This document shows positions 34,360-43,629 of a stretch of DNA of 64,000 bases, in pieces. The notes under the pieces are model-generated. The model was not told the origin of the DNA, did not search any database, and saw nothing but the letters and a program-made list of their open reading frames with translations. The DNA is taken from positions 17,616 to 81,615 of the forward strand of contig JBBQFC010000004.1 of NCBI GenBank assembly GCA_038321615.1, given 5' to 3'. Both the position numbers and the translations under genes were made by a program. Numbering within the stretch: the first letter of the stretch is position 1; each line of letters opens with the position of its first letter. The stretch comes from JBBQFC01 sp038321615 (lineage in GTDB: Bacteria; Bacteroidota; Bacteroidia; Flavobacteriales_D; Cryomorphaceae).

Positions 34360-35543
34360 GGTAATATCACAAATTTAGCAGTTGATTCTCCCAAAACCAA
34401 GACATAAGATCCAGTGGGCAAATCAAAGTTCAAATTTTGATTATTGATGAAGGGCATAATGGGAAATTCTGCGACATTCCTACCCGCTAAGTCATAGACC
34501 TTTAGAACATCAGGCTTATTGAGTTCACTGCTCAGAGTGGCACTTCCACTACTTGGGTTTGGCCAAATCTTTAAAGGCTTCCGCTCTGCTTTCTGAGCAA
34601 TGCTGAGTGGGAAACCATTGGTTTCCGAAAAGGAAGGTATCATGCAGCTTATCGATCCGGTGCCATTTCCAAATCGACCCTCACTATCATCGGGAATTTG
34701 AGGTCCAAATTTCACGTAGTCAACTGTGAGCGTGTCCGGGTTGGAGAGGAGAATATCATCGCCGTCGGCACCTAACTTGAAAAAGGTATGCAAGCCGGGT
34801 TCAAAAAGGCCTTGGTCGCACCAAATGATCAAATAGCTGTTGGGCGCCATAGTAGTGTCGGGGAAAACAAATTGCGCAGGCTCCCCGATCTTATCGCTCA
34901 AGAACCATCCGCCCAGATTGATGGGTTGTGGGCTGTTGTTGTACAATTCGATCCAATCTTCGTAACCTCCCCATTGATCTTGTACCGTACTTTCATTTAT
35001 AGCTTGATATTCATTGATCACCACCCCCGGGTTCACACTATTGGTATTCGCGGAAGCAAAGGTGGGAATGAGTATTTTAAAAGGGCCGCTCCCGTTTGGG
35101 AATCTACCTATGGTAATATCGTCGGGGATCGAGCCGAAACTCACGAAATCGACCGTGGCCGTGTCTGTATCGTACAAACCTACCTTTTCGCCGCTACCAC
35201 TGAGGTTGAAAGCGGCGTGATAAGCACCCTGCTCCGGTTGGTTGTCGCACCAGATGATCAGGTAGGAGTCAGCAGGCAACACGGTATTCGGAAAAGCGTA
35301 CTTGGTTCTTGTTGCTCGGCTGTCTGACAGAAAATAGCCTTCCAGTTGGACGGCTTCGCCACTTGCGTTGTAAATCTCTATCCAATCGTCGAATTCGCCA
35401 AATTCATCGGCGGCTGTACCATCGTTGCCAGCCATGAGTTCATTGATCAAAAGCTTGCCAAAGAGCGGCTCACATTGTGCCAAAGCTGCTGGAGAATGGC
35501 CTGCGAGAATTAATACGAGCCAGCCAAAATTTAATAATTTCAT
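34356..35543 (-). CDS. Two-lamin-tail-domain secreted protein with T9SS sorting tail
   Basis: 395 residues from the ATG at 35543, which gives a signal peptide (MKLLNFGWLVLILAG ... ALAQ). Two lamin-tail domains follow (LLINELMAGND ... DDWIEIYN; VVINEYQAINE ... EDWIELYN) and a type A sorting tail (IWPNPSSGSATL ... LPTGSYVLVLG). Lamin-tail domains in bacterial surface proteins are thought to bind polymers or membranes. It is followed by CotH after 58 bases, so it is either first in that operon or separately controlled through the palindrome between them. Confidence 0.85.
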   Translation of the reverse strand: MKLLNFGWLVLILAGHSPAALAQCEPLFGKLLINELMAGNDGTAADEFGEFDDWIEIYNASGEAVQLEGYFLSDSRATRTKYAFPNTVLPADSYLIIWCDNQPEQGAYHAAFNLSGSGEKVGLYDTDTATVDFVSFGSIPDDITIGRFPNGSGPFKILIPTFASANTNSVNPGVVINEYQAINESTVQDQWGGYEDWIELYNNSPQPINLGGWFLSDKIGEPAQFVFPDTTMAPNSYLIIWCDQGLFEPGLHTFFKLGADGDDILLSNPDTLTVDYVKFGPQIPDDSEGRFGNGTGSISCMIPSFSETNGFPLSIAQKAERKPLKIWPNPSSGSATLSSELNKPDVLKVYDLAGRNVAEFPIMPFINNQNLNFDLPTGSYVLVLGESTAKFVILP

Positions 35544-35652
35544 AACCGAAAGGTAGCCAAATATCCGAATTGGAATGTTTAACGAGAAATAATAGGATTG
35601 CAAGCCTGGACTAAATAATTACCAAGACTCACACATACACTAAGCTGTGTGC

Positions 35653-36096
35653 TTAGGCCATTACCACCTGATTGACGGATCGATATAAGAACTCATTGCA
35701 GATTCTGCGGCGGGCAAAACGCGTTGGGCTGTCGGAATTGAGGAATTTGTTATAAAGCTCGCGAGATACCTCAAAGTACTCGAAGCTTTCGCCGTTCGAG
35801 AAATCAAGCGTTAATACCTGCTTTTGATAGTTGTAATTGGTTACCTGAGCCGCGCTGATAGTAGCGTTATAGGCTTCAGCATTCTTCGCCTTGGTTTCTG
35901 GAGCCACGCTTACTAAAAAATGGTACGCTTCGATCAAGATTTTACTCTTCGATTCCGCATCTTCCCGTTCTGTTTCATCCTGAAATTTATCGGGATGAAA
36001 TGCCTTCATCACGTTGCGATAAACGGTTTTCAGGCCTTGGAGATCTGCGGCTGATGTTACACCGAGAACTTTTCGGCTTTCTGAGATTTTCGACAT
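35653..36096 (-). CDS. J-domain protein with C-terminal KTSC domain
   Basis: 147 residues. A J-domain covers residues 1-68 with HPD at 34-36, the tripeptide that activates Hsp70 ATPase; the C-terminal 55 residues (QKQVLTLDFSNGESFEYFEVSRELYNKFLNSDS, shown in part) have the KTSC fold, ending in an aromatic FLYRSV. The pairing would let the KTSC part bring a client to DnaK. A good -7 box sits 42 bases upstream. No neighbouring chaperone gene. Confidence 0.85.
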   Translation of the reverse strand: MSKISESRKVLGVTSAADLQGLKTVYRNVMKAFHPDKFQDETEREDAESKSKILIEAYHFLVSVAPETKAKNAEAYNATISAAQVTNYNYQKQVLTLDFSNGESFEYFEVSRELYNKFLNSDSPTRFARRRICNEFLYRSVNQVVMA

Positions 36097-36137
36097 GACT
36101 GCGCTTTTTTTAATTTCTGCTCCCGTTTTAGGGCGCG

Positions 36138-36145
36138 CAAAGGTA
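36138..36145 (-). promoter_or_regulatory. Bacteroidota -7 box for the J-domain gene
   Basis: Reads TACCTTTG on the minus strand, an exact TAnnTTTG match, giving a leader of about 35 bases to the ATG at 36096. No -33 TTTG at standard spacing. Confidence 0.5.
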
Positions 36146-36340
36146 ATTATAATTCTTTTCGAAATTGAGCCTGTGCATTATTCGACTATTGCGCACTCGT
36201 GAATTTAGTAATCGGTGATCGAACGGTACACCCAGCCAATTCGGGAAGATAGAGACATATCTAATTTCAGGAATACTAAAAGGCATCATTGCGACACGAG
36301 CGGAAACCAATACCCTACATTTAGCGATCTTTTCGAGCCC

Positions 36341-37477
36341 ATGAAAAACCAAAAGAGAAAAATAATTAAGAAAATGATTTGGATAATACTCCTGCTGATG
36401 ATTGCACTGGTGGTAATTGTTGTTGCGCTATTCCTCAATTCCAAACCTTTTGGAAAAGCTCCTGCGGGCGAGCGATTGGAGCGCTTTTCGAAAGTAAAAT
36501 ATTATCACGACGGAGCCTTCCACAACATAGAAGAAACCCCGATGCTGGCCGATGGTGCTTCTTATACCAAAATACTCTTCGAGTTTTTCTTTAAAAGCTC
36601 CATGCGTAAAAGCCCAAAAACGCCCCTTCCAACCGTTAAGACTGATCTCAAAGCACTTGCAGCTATTTCGGACGTGCTGATTTGGTTCGGACATTCCTCC
36701 TATTTCATGCAAATCGATGGCATTCGCATTTTGGTCGATCCCGTGTTTAGCGGCAGCGCATCGCCAGTGCCCGGAAGCGTAAAAGCTTTCCCCGGAACAG
36801 ATATTTACAGCGCCCGTGATATGCCGGAAATCGACTTGCTGCTAATCACACATGATCATTATGATCACCTCGATTATGAAACCATTGTTGCCCTGAAGCC
36901 CAAGGTAAAGCAGGTTATTACTTCGCTTGGCTGTGGGAGTCATCTTGAATACTGGGGTTACGATGCTTCGCTCATTACCGAATTAAATTGGGAAGAGTCG
37001 ATCGATTTTAATGAGAACTTAAAATTAACTGCTCTCCCTGCTCGCCACTTTGGCGGCCGTGGTCTAAACCGCGGAAACACCTTTTGGTCGGCCTTCTTGA
37101 TGGAGTCTGATGCTCTTTCAATTCTTGTGGGCGGAGACAGCGGTTATGGCAAACATTTCAAAGAAATCGGAAATGCTCATCCGGGTATCGATCTTGCAAT
37201 TCTTGAAAATGGGCAGTACGATGTAAAATGGCCCTTTATCCATATGCAGCCCGATGAAGTAATATTAGCCATAAAGGATCTGGGAGCAAAACGCTTACTC
37301 CCTGTACATTCCGGAAAGTTTGCTTTGGCTAACCACGACTGGGACGAGCCGCTAAAAAGCATCAATGATGCCAGCAGTAAAGCTGGCATTCCACTTTTGA
37401 CGCCGAGAATCGGCGAAGTTATTAGGCTAAATGATGCCGATCAGCGCTTCGACGCTTGGTGGGTCGGAATTGACTGA
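36341..37477 (+). CDS. Membrane-anchored MBL-fold hydrolase, NAPE-PLD/UlaG-like
   Basis: 378 residues from the ATG at 36341 (the frame extends upstream but with no homology). One membrane helix at about 10-35, then a metallo-beta-lactamase domain with GHSSYFMQIDGIRILVDPVF, the zinc motif HDHYDH at 171-176, PARHFGGRG, GDSGYGKHF and PVHSGKFAL. This pattern is shared by NAPE-hydrolysing phospholipase D and its bacterial relatives, which cleave phosphodiester bonds in N-acyl phospholipids. The membrane anchor fits a lipid substrate, but that is inference. Gene stands alone. Confidence 0.85.
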   Translation: MKNQKRKIIKKMIWIILLLMIALVVIVVALFLNSKPFGKAPAGERLERFSKVKYYHDGAFHNIEETPMLADGASYTKILFEFFFKSSMRKSPKTPLPTVKTDLKALAAISDVLIWFGHSSYFMQIDGIRILVDPVFSGSASPVPGSVKAFPGTDIYSARDMPEIDLLLITHDHYDHLDYETIVALKPKVKQVITSLGCGSHLEYWGYDASLITELNWEESIDFNENLKLTALPARHFGGRGLNRGNTFWSAFLMESDALSILVGGDSGYGKHFKEIGNAHPGIDLAILENGQYDVKWPFIHMQPDEVILAIKDLGAKRLLPVHSGKFALANHDWDEPLKSINDASSKAGIPLLTPRIGEVIRLNDADQRFDAWWVGID

Positions 37478-37583
37478 TGAGTTGATCACTTTCGGGATGA
37501 TATGTTAAAGTGCGAGTCTATGAATCAGTCTATTGTTTTTTTTCGCATTTTTGAGCAGCGAAAAACATATAAAACGCATCGTC

Positions 37584-37907
37584 ATGAAAAAATTTCTTCC
37601 TTTTGTACTCGTTCTTTTTATTCTTTCTTCCTGTGAAGAAGATAGTGTTACTCCCCTACCACAGATTAACGAGTCAAAACTGCGTGAAGTGATCGAAGAC
37701 AAGAAAGTAGATGCACTCGAAATGTGTTGTTCTGATTGTCCTTGCAATCAAGAAATGGGAGTTGGTAAAGATTTTAGCTTTCCGGGCAGCAATACGGTTC
37801 GTATTCGCCGAAATGAGTACGATCTCAACCGCGTTTTTAGCTACCGCATCGAGCAATTTCAAGATGGCTGGCAAAAAGAAACGCGGATGATTATGTATAT
37901 GGAGTAA
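37584..37907 (+). CDS. Small lipoprotein with Cys cluster
   Basis: 107 residues from the ATG at 37584. Signal peptide MKKFLPFVLVLFILSSC with lipobox Cys17. The mature part contains the dense cluster MCCSDCPCNQ, which could bind metal or form disulfides, followed by a basic beta region. Not recognised as a family. Flanked by solo genes on the same strand. Confidence 0.68.
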   Translation: MKKFLPFVLVLFILSSCEEDSVTPLPQINESKLREVIEDKKVDALEMCCSDCPCNQEMGVGKDFSFPGSNTVRIRRNEYDLNRVFSYRIEQFQDGWQKETRMIMYME

Positions 37908-38167
37908 TTCACCCTTAGAGCTATTTCTGATGCGACGCTGGCATTACGAAACAGCGCGTAATTTCCAAATTTGCAATAGGTCAAACGCCATTTTCATATT
38001 GGCTCATTCACACGCCTTGATTGGATAGCAATATCACAAAACCGGTGTTTTATTTGACGCTGACTGTAATTTCATTAAATTGATTGAATTCAACTCCTTA
38101 TCGAAAAAATTGCAGCAGGTCCGTTTTCTCTTTTTCCATCCAATTTAACCATAAATCCCATCTTATC

Positions 38168-39535
38168 ATGACCATTCACAGGCGCTACTGGCTGATGCTA
38201 ATATTGGCTTTACCGCTCTTAATTCAGGGTTGCGAAAGCCAGAATAACACATGGAAAGAGAGCGTTGCCGATCCAGATCTTCTACATTCCTGCGTAGAAA
38301 AGCTAACGAAGACAGTCGTCTATGACGTTTTCTCACCACCCGTTTCTTCGCGCGTATATGCGTACCCTTCCATAGCAGCTTATGAAGCCTTTCACCACGG
38401 AAATCCAGCTAAAAAACTTTCGGGCAGGCTTAATGATTTTGAGCTTCCTGATGTCGCGATACCAGCGAATGTCTCTAAAGAAATAGCAGCATGCGCAGCC
38501 TTCTTGGAAACCAGTAAAGCATTTATTTTTTCTGAAAATCAGATTGCTCAGTTTCAGGATAGCCTGCTTCAATACTATATTACCAAAGGCGTACCAGAGG
38601 AAACTATAGATGCTTCTGAAACCTATGGAAAAGAAATAGCCAAATATGTGGTGGCATGGTCAAATAAAGACAATTACAAAGAATCACGGTCGTTTCAACG
38701 CTACACTCCATCTAAGATAGATAGTGCATATGCTTTAACTCCGCCCGACTATACAGATGCGCTGGAGCCCAATTGGAATAAAATCAGGCCTTTAGTTATG
38801 GATTCAGTTTCCCAATTTATGCCGGCGCGACCCATACCTTACAGCAGCGACACTGCTTCGGCTTTCTTCAAACAAGCATATGACGTTTACAAGCTTTCTC
38901 AAGTGCTCTCAGACTAAGAAAAAGATATTGCCAGATTTTGGGACAATAACCCCTTTATCAATGAACATCACGGTCATTTAATGATTGGTGTAAAAAAGGT
39001 TGGACCTCCCGGTCATTGGTTGGGAATCGCCGAAATGGCTTGCAAACATTACAATACCGATATCGAAGGATCCATTGATGCCTATGCATTCACATCTATC
39101 GCATTTTTCGATGCATTCATTTCTGCTTTTGACGAGAAGTATCGCAGTCATTATATTCGACCGGAAACCTATATAAACAGGCATATAGATGCAACCTGGC
39201 AACCGCTTATTCACACACCACCGTTTCCGGAATATCCGAGTGCACACAGCGTAACATCGGGTGCTGTGGCAACCGTACTTACTCAACTTTTTGGCGAAAA
39301 TTTCGCATTCACAGATTCAGTTGAAGTACCTTTTGGGCAGCAGCCAAGGCAACTTCCCAGTTTTCTCGAAGCAGCTCAGGAAGCATCCATAAGCCGACTT
39401 TATGGTGGTATTCACTATTTGGAATCGCTGGATAACGGCAATCTTCAGGGCAGAGTTTTGGGAGCATTTATCGTAAATAAATTGCAAATAAATCCATTGG
39501 TTTTGGCTCCTTTAACTGCTCAAGATGAGTTATAG
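38168..39535 (+). pseudogene. Vanadium-dependent haloperoxidase lipoprotein with in-frame TAA
   Basis: The coding frame runs from the ATG at 38168 (lipoprotein signal ending LIQGC, Cys22) to 39535, broken once by TAA at 38915-38917. Reading through it gives LSDxEKDIARFWDNNPF and on to a full PAP2/vanadium haloperoxidase C-terminal half with KYRSHYIRP (K-x6-RP), PSAHS and SRLYGGIH. Both halves are intact and in one frame, with no other stop. So it is a one-base nonsense change, an assembly error or a read-through site. A CRTAC1 gene follows and overlaps by 11 bases. Family members often sit beside CRTAC1 genes. Confidence 0.82.
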
Positions 39536-42500
39536 GTTACCCATTCGAATGATTTTCATCCTGGCCATTTTCGCTTCTTGCGAACCCAAGAGGGATGGAA
39601 CGGTTCAAGATGAGACAGCTGCTCCCGAAAAACAGACCGCTCTCTTTAAAATGATAAGTCCCGATAGCTCAGGGGTAAGATTTGCCAACCATATTACTCA
39701 GACTTTTGCGCTCAACGTTTATACGTATGCGTATTTATTCAATGGCGGAGGAGTTGCAACGGGCGATATTAATAATGACGGGCTACCCGACATTTATTTT
39801 ACCTCCACAATCGGAGAAGATAAGCTATACCTGAATAAAGGAAACCTGACATTTGAAGACATTTCAGCGAAAGCGGGCATCGCCAACTTCGTAGGAATCA
39901 AGACAGGGGTCACGATGGCCGATATCAATAATGATGGCTATTTGGACATCTACGTGTGCCGCTCTGGCCCAACCAAGGATGAACAAAATTTAAATAATCT
40001 CGTGTTTATTAATAATCAAGATTTGACTTTTACTGAGCAAGCATCCAGCCTTGGGCTTCTAGATAAAAGCAATTCTACTCAAGCGTATTTCGCTGATTTC
40101 GATGAGGATGGAGACCTAGACATCTACTTGGTAAATCATCGAATTGACTTTACCAATAGCACAAAATTAAGGCTCAAACAAAATGAAGACGGATCAATTG
40201 AAAGGATCCTTGGAGCCCAAACGGCCTTTGAATCGGATCGATTGTTTAGAAATGATGGCAGGTCTTTTTCAGATGTTAGTAAAGCAGCAGGCATCGACAA
40301 TAGTGCTTTCGGGCTGAGTGCATCTATCGGAGACTTTAACAATGATGGGCACCTGGACATATATGTCGCCAACGATTATGTGGACCCAGACTTTTGCTAT
40401 ATAAATAATGGTGACGGTACCTTCCGCGAGTCGATGGAAAAGATTTTTAGGCATATCAGTCAAAGTACCATGGGAACCGATGCGGCGGATGTAAATAACG
40501 ATGGCTTAATTGATATCGTGGCTGCCGATATGGCTTCCGAGTCGAATTTTAGACAAAAATCTTTAATCAGCGTAATGATGTATGATCGATTTGCGACATT
40601 GTTGGAATATAATTTTGGAAAACAATTGAGCCGAAATACGCTCCAAATTAATAATGGAAATGGCTCATTTAGTGAAGTCGGTGAGTTTGCTGGTCTAAGC
40701 CGAACCGACTGGAGTTGGTCGCCTACTATTTTGGATCTTGATAACGACGGCTATAAAGATATTTTCATCACCAATGGGTATCGTTTTGAAGTCACAAACC
40801 ACGACTATCTCAAGTTTACGCTCGACTCGCTGAATAAAAACGTTGGACTCTCATCGGCAGAAAAACTGGAGATTTTTTTGTCGAAAATTCCAACATCCAA
40901 ATTGAGCAACTACGCCTTCCGCAATGAGCATTCTCTGAAATTCTCGAATAAAACTTCGGAATGGGGCCTAGACATTCCATCAAATTCAACAGGGGCTAGC
41001 TTCGCTGATCTGGATGGAGACGGAGATCTGGATATGATTATAAACAACACGGATGATTTTGCTTCTGTGTACGAGAACTTAAGCAATGATGCACTCGGCA
41101 ACAACTATCTAAAAGTAAATTTCGATGGAAAATCAGGAAATCTTCTGGGCGTAGGATCTCGGGTGGAAGTAACCACGAATGAAGGGATTCAAGTACAAGA
41201 ATATTTCCCGAGCCGCGGATTCATATCCGGAGTGTCGAGCGAAGTGCATTTCGGCTTGGGTAAAAATAAAGCAATTAATCAGGTGCGCGTTATCTGGCCG
41301 GACAAAAAAGAAGAGATAATTGAGAATCCAGAAATCAATCAAACTTTAACATTCAACTACGTCAATTCAAATAAAGCTTCATTGTTAAATCTGGCAAAGA
41401 CTCAGGTTATTTTTGAAGAACTGGCCAAGGATGTCATAGACTTTACACATAGTGAAGCGGAATTTATCGATTTTAAAAGAGAGCCATTAATTCCTCATCT
41501 GCTCTCATGCGAAGGGCCCATTCTTGCCGTGGCAGATATTAACAATGATGGCTTGGATGACCTTTTTGTAGGTGGCGGTGGCGGAAAAGCCAATGATTCA
41601 AAGAGCGGCCAAGCAGGGGTGATTTTTTTGCAACGGAAGGATGGAACCTTTAGCACGCTGGCCCAACCTGCACTTGAAGCAGATCGATTGGCTGAGGATG
41701 TGGGCGCACTTTTTTTCGATGCAGATAACGATGGCGATCAGGATCTTTACGTGGTGAGTGGTAGCAATGAGTATGATTCGGAAAGTCCGCTTTATCAAGA
41801 TCGATTATATACGAACGATGGTTCCGGCCGATTGCAAAGAAAGGTGTCGGCTCTTCCCAACGAAGTACTTAGTGGAAGCTGCGTAAAGGCGGCTGATTTT
41901 GATGGCGATGGTGATCTTGATCTATTTGTGGGAAGCAAACTGCTCCCCGGAAGCTACCCGAAAGCCCCCGGCAGCTTATTGCTGAAAAACGAAGGGGGTA
42001 CTTTCAAAAATGTTTCTGCAACCTTTTTTCCGAAAAATTGGAAATCATCCATGGTTTTTGACGCTGTGTGGTGTGATTTGAACAACGACAAACGCCCAGA
42101 TTTGATAATCGTAGGCGAATGGATGCCCATCACCATTTTCGAAAACACGGGAAATTCGTTTGAAATGCGCGAAATCGAAAACTCTACGGGTTGGTGGAAT
42201 TGCATAGAAATGATCGATCACGATCAAGATGGCGATACGGATTTTGTAATCGGAAATTTAGGCTTAAATTCCCGTCTAAAAGCCAGTCCATCAGAGCCAT
42301 TACGCATATATTACGATGATTTCGACTCAAATGGAAGTGTAGATGCCATAATAAGTTACTACAACGAAGGGCAGGAGTATCCTCTGGTTCAAAAAGATTT
42401 GCTCCTGAGCCAGTTGCCCGTATTAAAAAAGAAGTATGTGACCTACAATAGCTACGCCTCAGCAACGATACAGAATTTACTTTCAAATGAACAGCTGGCA

Positions 42501-42896
42501 AAAAGTAATAAAAAAGAAGCGGTCAACTTTAGCTCTTCCATCTTAGAAAATCTAGGCGGTGGAAGTTTCAAACTATTACCTCTTCCCGAAGAAGCTCAAC
42601 TCGCGCCCATACGATCCATACTAAAGTTGGACTATGATGCTAATGGCACGGAAGATTTACTGCTCCTGGGAAACTCTTTTGGAACTGAAGTAGAAACGGG
42701 TGTTTACGACGCGCTCAATGGGGTATTACTCAAAAATACTAATGGAAATTTTAGACCCGTCCACTTCGCAGAAAGTGGGTTTTTTGCTCCGGGCGATGGG
42801 AGAAGTTTAGCTCAGGTTAAAACATCGAATGAAGCTACATTGGTCATTGCTGCTTACAATAATGCACCCTTGCGTATTTGGAAAATCAATAAATGA
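39525..42896 (+). CDS. CRTAC1-like giant lipoprotein: VCBS/FG-GAP repeats plus ASPIC/UnbV domain
   Basis: 1123 residues, signal peptide ending FASC (lipobox). About a dozen calcium-type repeats with cores such as DINNDGLPDIYF, DFDEDGDLDIYL, DVNNDGLIDIVA, DLDGDGDLDMII and DFDGDGDLDLFV form two or more beta propellers. Between them is the ASPIC/UnbV domain (VGSRVEVTTNEG ... SSEVHFGLGK ... VIWPDKKEE). These proteins are extracellular calcium-binding and adhesive. The gene overlaps the haloperoxidase stop by 11 bases in another frame, so the two are one operon. Confidence 0.9.
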   Translation: MSYRLPIRMIFILAIFASCEPKRDGTVQDETAAPEKQTALFKMISPDSSGVRFANHITQTFALNVYTYAYLFNGGGVATGDINNDGLPDIYFTSTIGEDKLYLNKGNLTFEDISAKAGIANFVGIKTGVTMADINNDGYLDIYVCRSGPTKDEQNLNNLVFINNQDLTFTEQASSLGLLDKSNSTQAYFADFDEDGDLDIYLVNHRIDFTNSTKLRLKQNEDGSIERILGAQTAFESDRLFRNDGRSFSDVSKAAGIDNSAFGLSASIGDFNNDGHLDIYVANDYVDPDFCYINNGDGTFRESMEKIFRHISQSTMGTDAADVNNDGLIDIVAADMASESNFRQKSLISVMMYDRFATLLEYNFGKQLSRNTLQINNGNGSFSEVGEFAGLSRTDWSWSPTILDLDNDGYKDIFITNGYRFEVTNHDYLKFTLDSLNKNVGLSSAEKLEIFLSKIPTSKLSNYAFRNEHSLKFSNKTSEWGLDIPSNSTGASFADLDGDGDLDMIINNTDDFASVYENLSNDALGNNYLKVNFDGKSGNLLGVGSRVEVTTNEGIQVQEYFPSRGFISGVSSEVHFGLGKNKAINQVRVIWPDKKEEIIENPEINQTLTFNYVNSNKASLLNLAKTQVIFEELAKDVIDFTHSEAEFIDFKREPLIPHLLSCEGPILAVADINNDGLDDLFVGGGGGKANDSKSGQAGVIFLQRKDGTFSTLAQPALEADRLAEDVGALFFDADNDGDQDLYVVSGSNEYDSESPLYQDRLYTNDGSGRLQRKVSALPNEVLSGSCVKAADFDGDGDLDLFVGSKLLPGSYPKAPGSLLLKNEGGTFKNVSATFFPKNWKSSMVFDAVWCDLNNDKRPDLIIVGEWMPITIFENTGNSFEMREIENSTGWWNCIEMIDHDQDGDTDFVIGNLGLNSRLKASPSEPLRIYYDDFDSNGSVDAIISYYNEGQEYPLVQKDLLLSQLPVLKKKYVTYNSYASATIQNLLSNEQLAKSNKKEAVNFSSSILENLGGGSFKLLPLPEEAQLAPIRSILKLDYDANGTEDLLLLGNSFGTEVETGVYDALNGVLLKNTNGNFRPVHFAESGFFAPGDGRSLAQVKTSNEATLVIAAYNNAPLRIWKINK

Positions 42897-43088
42897 TTGT
42901 TTCTAAAAGAGACGTAGAAGTATTCAGAAAATGTGACACGTGCATACCTGAAGACATCTACTATTTGTAGTCCAAAAAATTTGCAACATAGGCCAATATA
43001 TTTTCCGCTCACCAAACTGAAAAGAAAATTTAGCATCTCGTGAATTAAGTGGGAGAAACTTTTATCATTGTAGCGAAAAAACCGAAAT

Positions 43089-43496
43089 ATGAGCATGATC
43101 AAAGAGTTTAAGGAGTTTGCCATGCGCGGCAATCTGGTAGACTTAGCTGTTGCATTCGTCATGGGAGCCGCTTTTACAAAATTAGTGTCGTCTTTTGTCG
43201 ATGGCATCGTGATGCCGCTCGTCGGATTAGTGACGGCAGGCGTGGATTTCACCAAATTGAAATTGGTGCTAAAAGAAGCTCAGATTGGTGCAGATGGAGC
43301 GGTATCTGTTCCAGAAACGGCTATCAGCTACGGTCAGTTTATTACGGTCACCCTGGATTTTATAATTGTTTCTTTCGCGATGTTTATGCTCGTAAAAGCG
43401 GTGAACAAGATGCGGAAGAAGGAAGATCCCGTGCCCGCAGGCCACACTCCCGATCAGGCTTTGCTTATTGAAATTCGCGATTTGCTCAAAAAGTAA
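43089..43496 (+). CDS. mscL: Large-conductance mechanosensitive channel MscL
   Basis: 135 residues, typical for MscL. N-terminal amphipathic helix (KEFKEFAMRGNLVD), first membrane helix LAVAFVMGAAFTKLVSSFVDGIVMPLVG, a periplasmic loop and a second helix TLDFIIVSFAMFMLVKAVN, then a charged cytoplasmic helix. It forms a pentameric channel that opens under membrane tension during hypo-osmotic shock. Closed downstream by a strong terminator. Confidence 0.95.
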   Translation: MSMIKEFKEFAMRGNLVDLAVAFVMGAAFTKLVSSFVDGIVMPLVGLVTAGVDFTKLKLVLKEAQIGADGAVSVPETAISYGQFITVTLDFIIVSFAMFMLVKAVNKMRKKEDPVPAGHTPDQALLIEIRDLLKK

Positions 43497-43516
43497 TTAG
43501 CCCTGTTGTAATTTTG

Positions 43517-43545
43517 AAGCCGAACCTTGGTTCGGCTTTCTTGTT
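43517..43545 (+). terminator. Rho-independent terminator of mscL
   Basis: AAGCCGAACC (43517-43526) pairs with GGTTCGGCTT (43529-43538); allowing a real loop, the stem is at least 8 bp. It is followed by TCTTGTTT. It lies 20 bases past the mscL stop. Confidence 0.78.
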
Positions 43546-43629
43546 TAGTAGGCTGTGAGATTAATTTTTATCTGCCTTTGGGCGTTCTTTATACCACGAT
43601 TGGACGCTACAGCTCAAAATAGGAACGCC

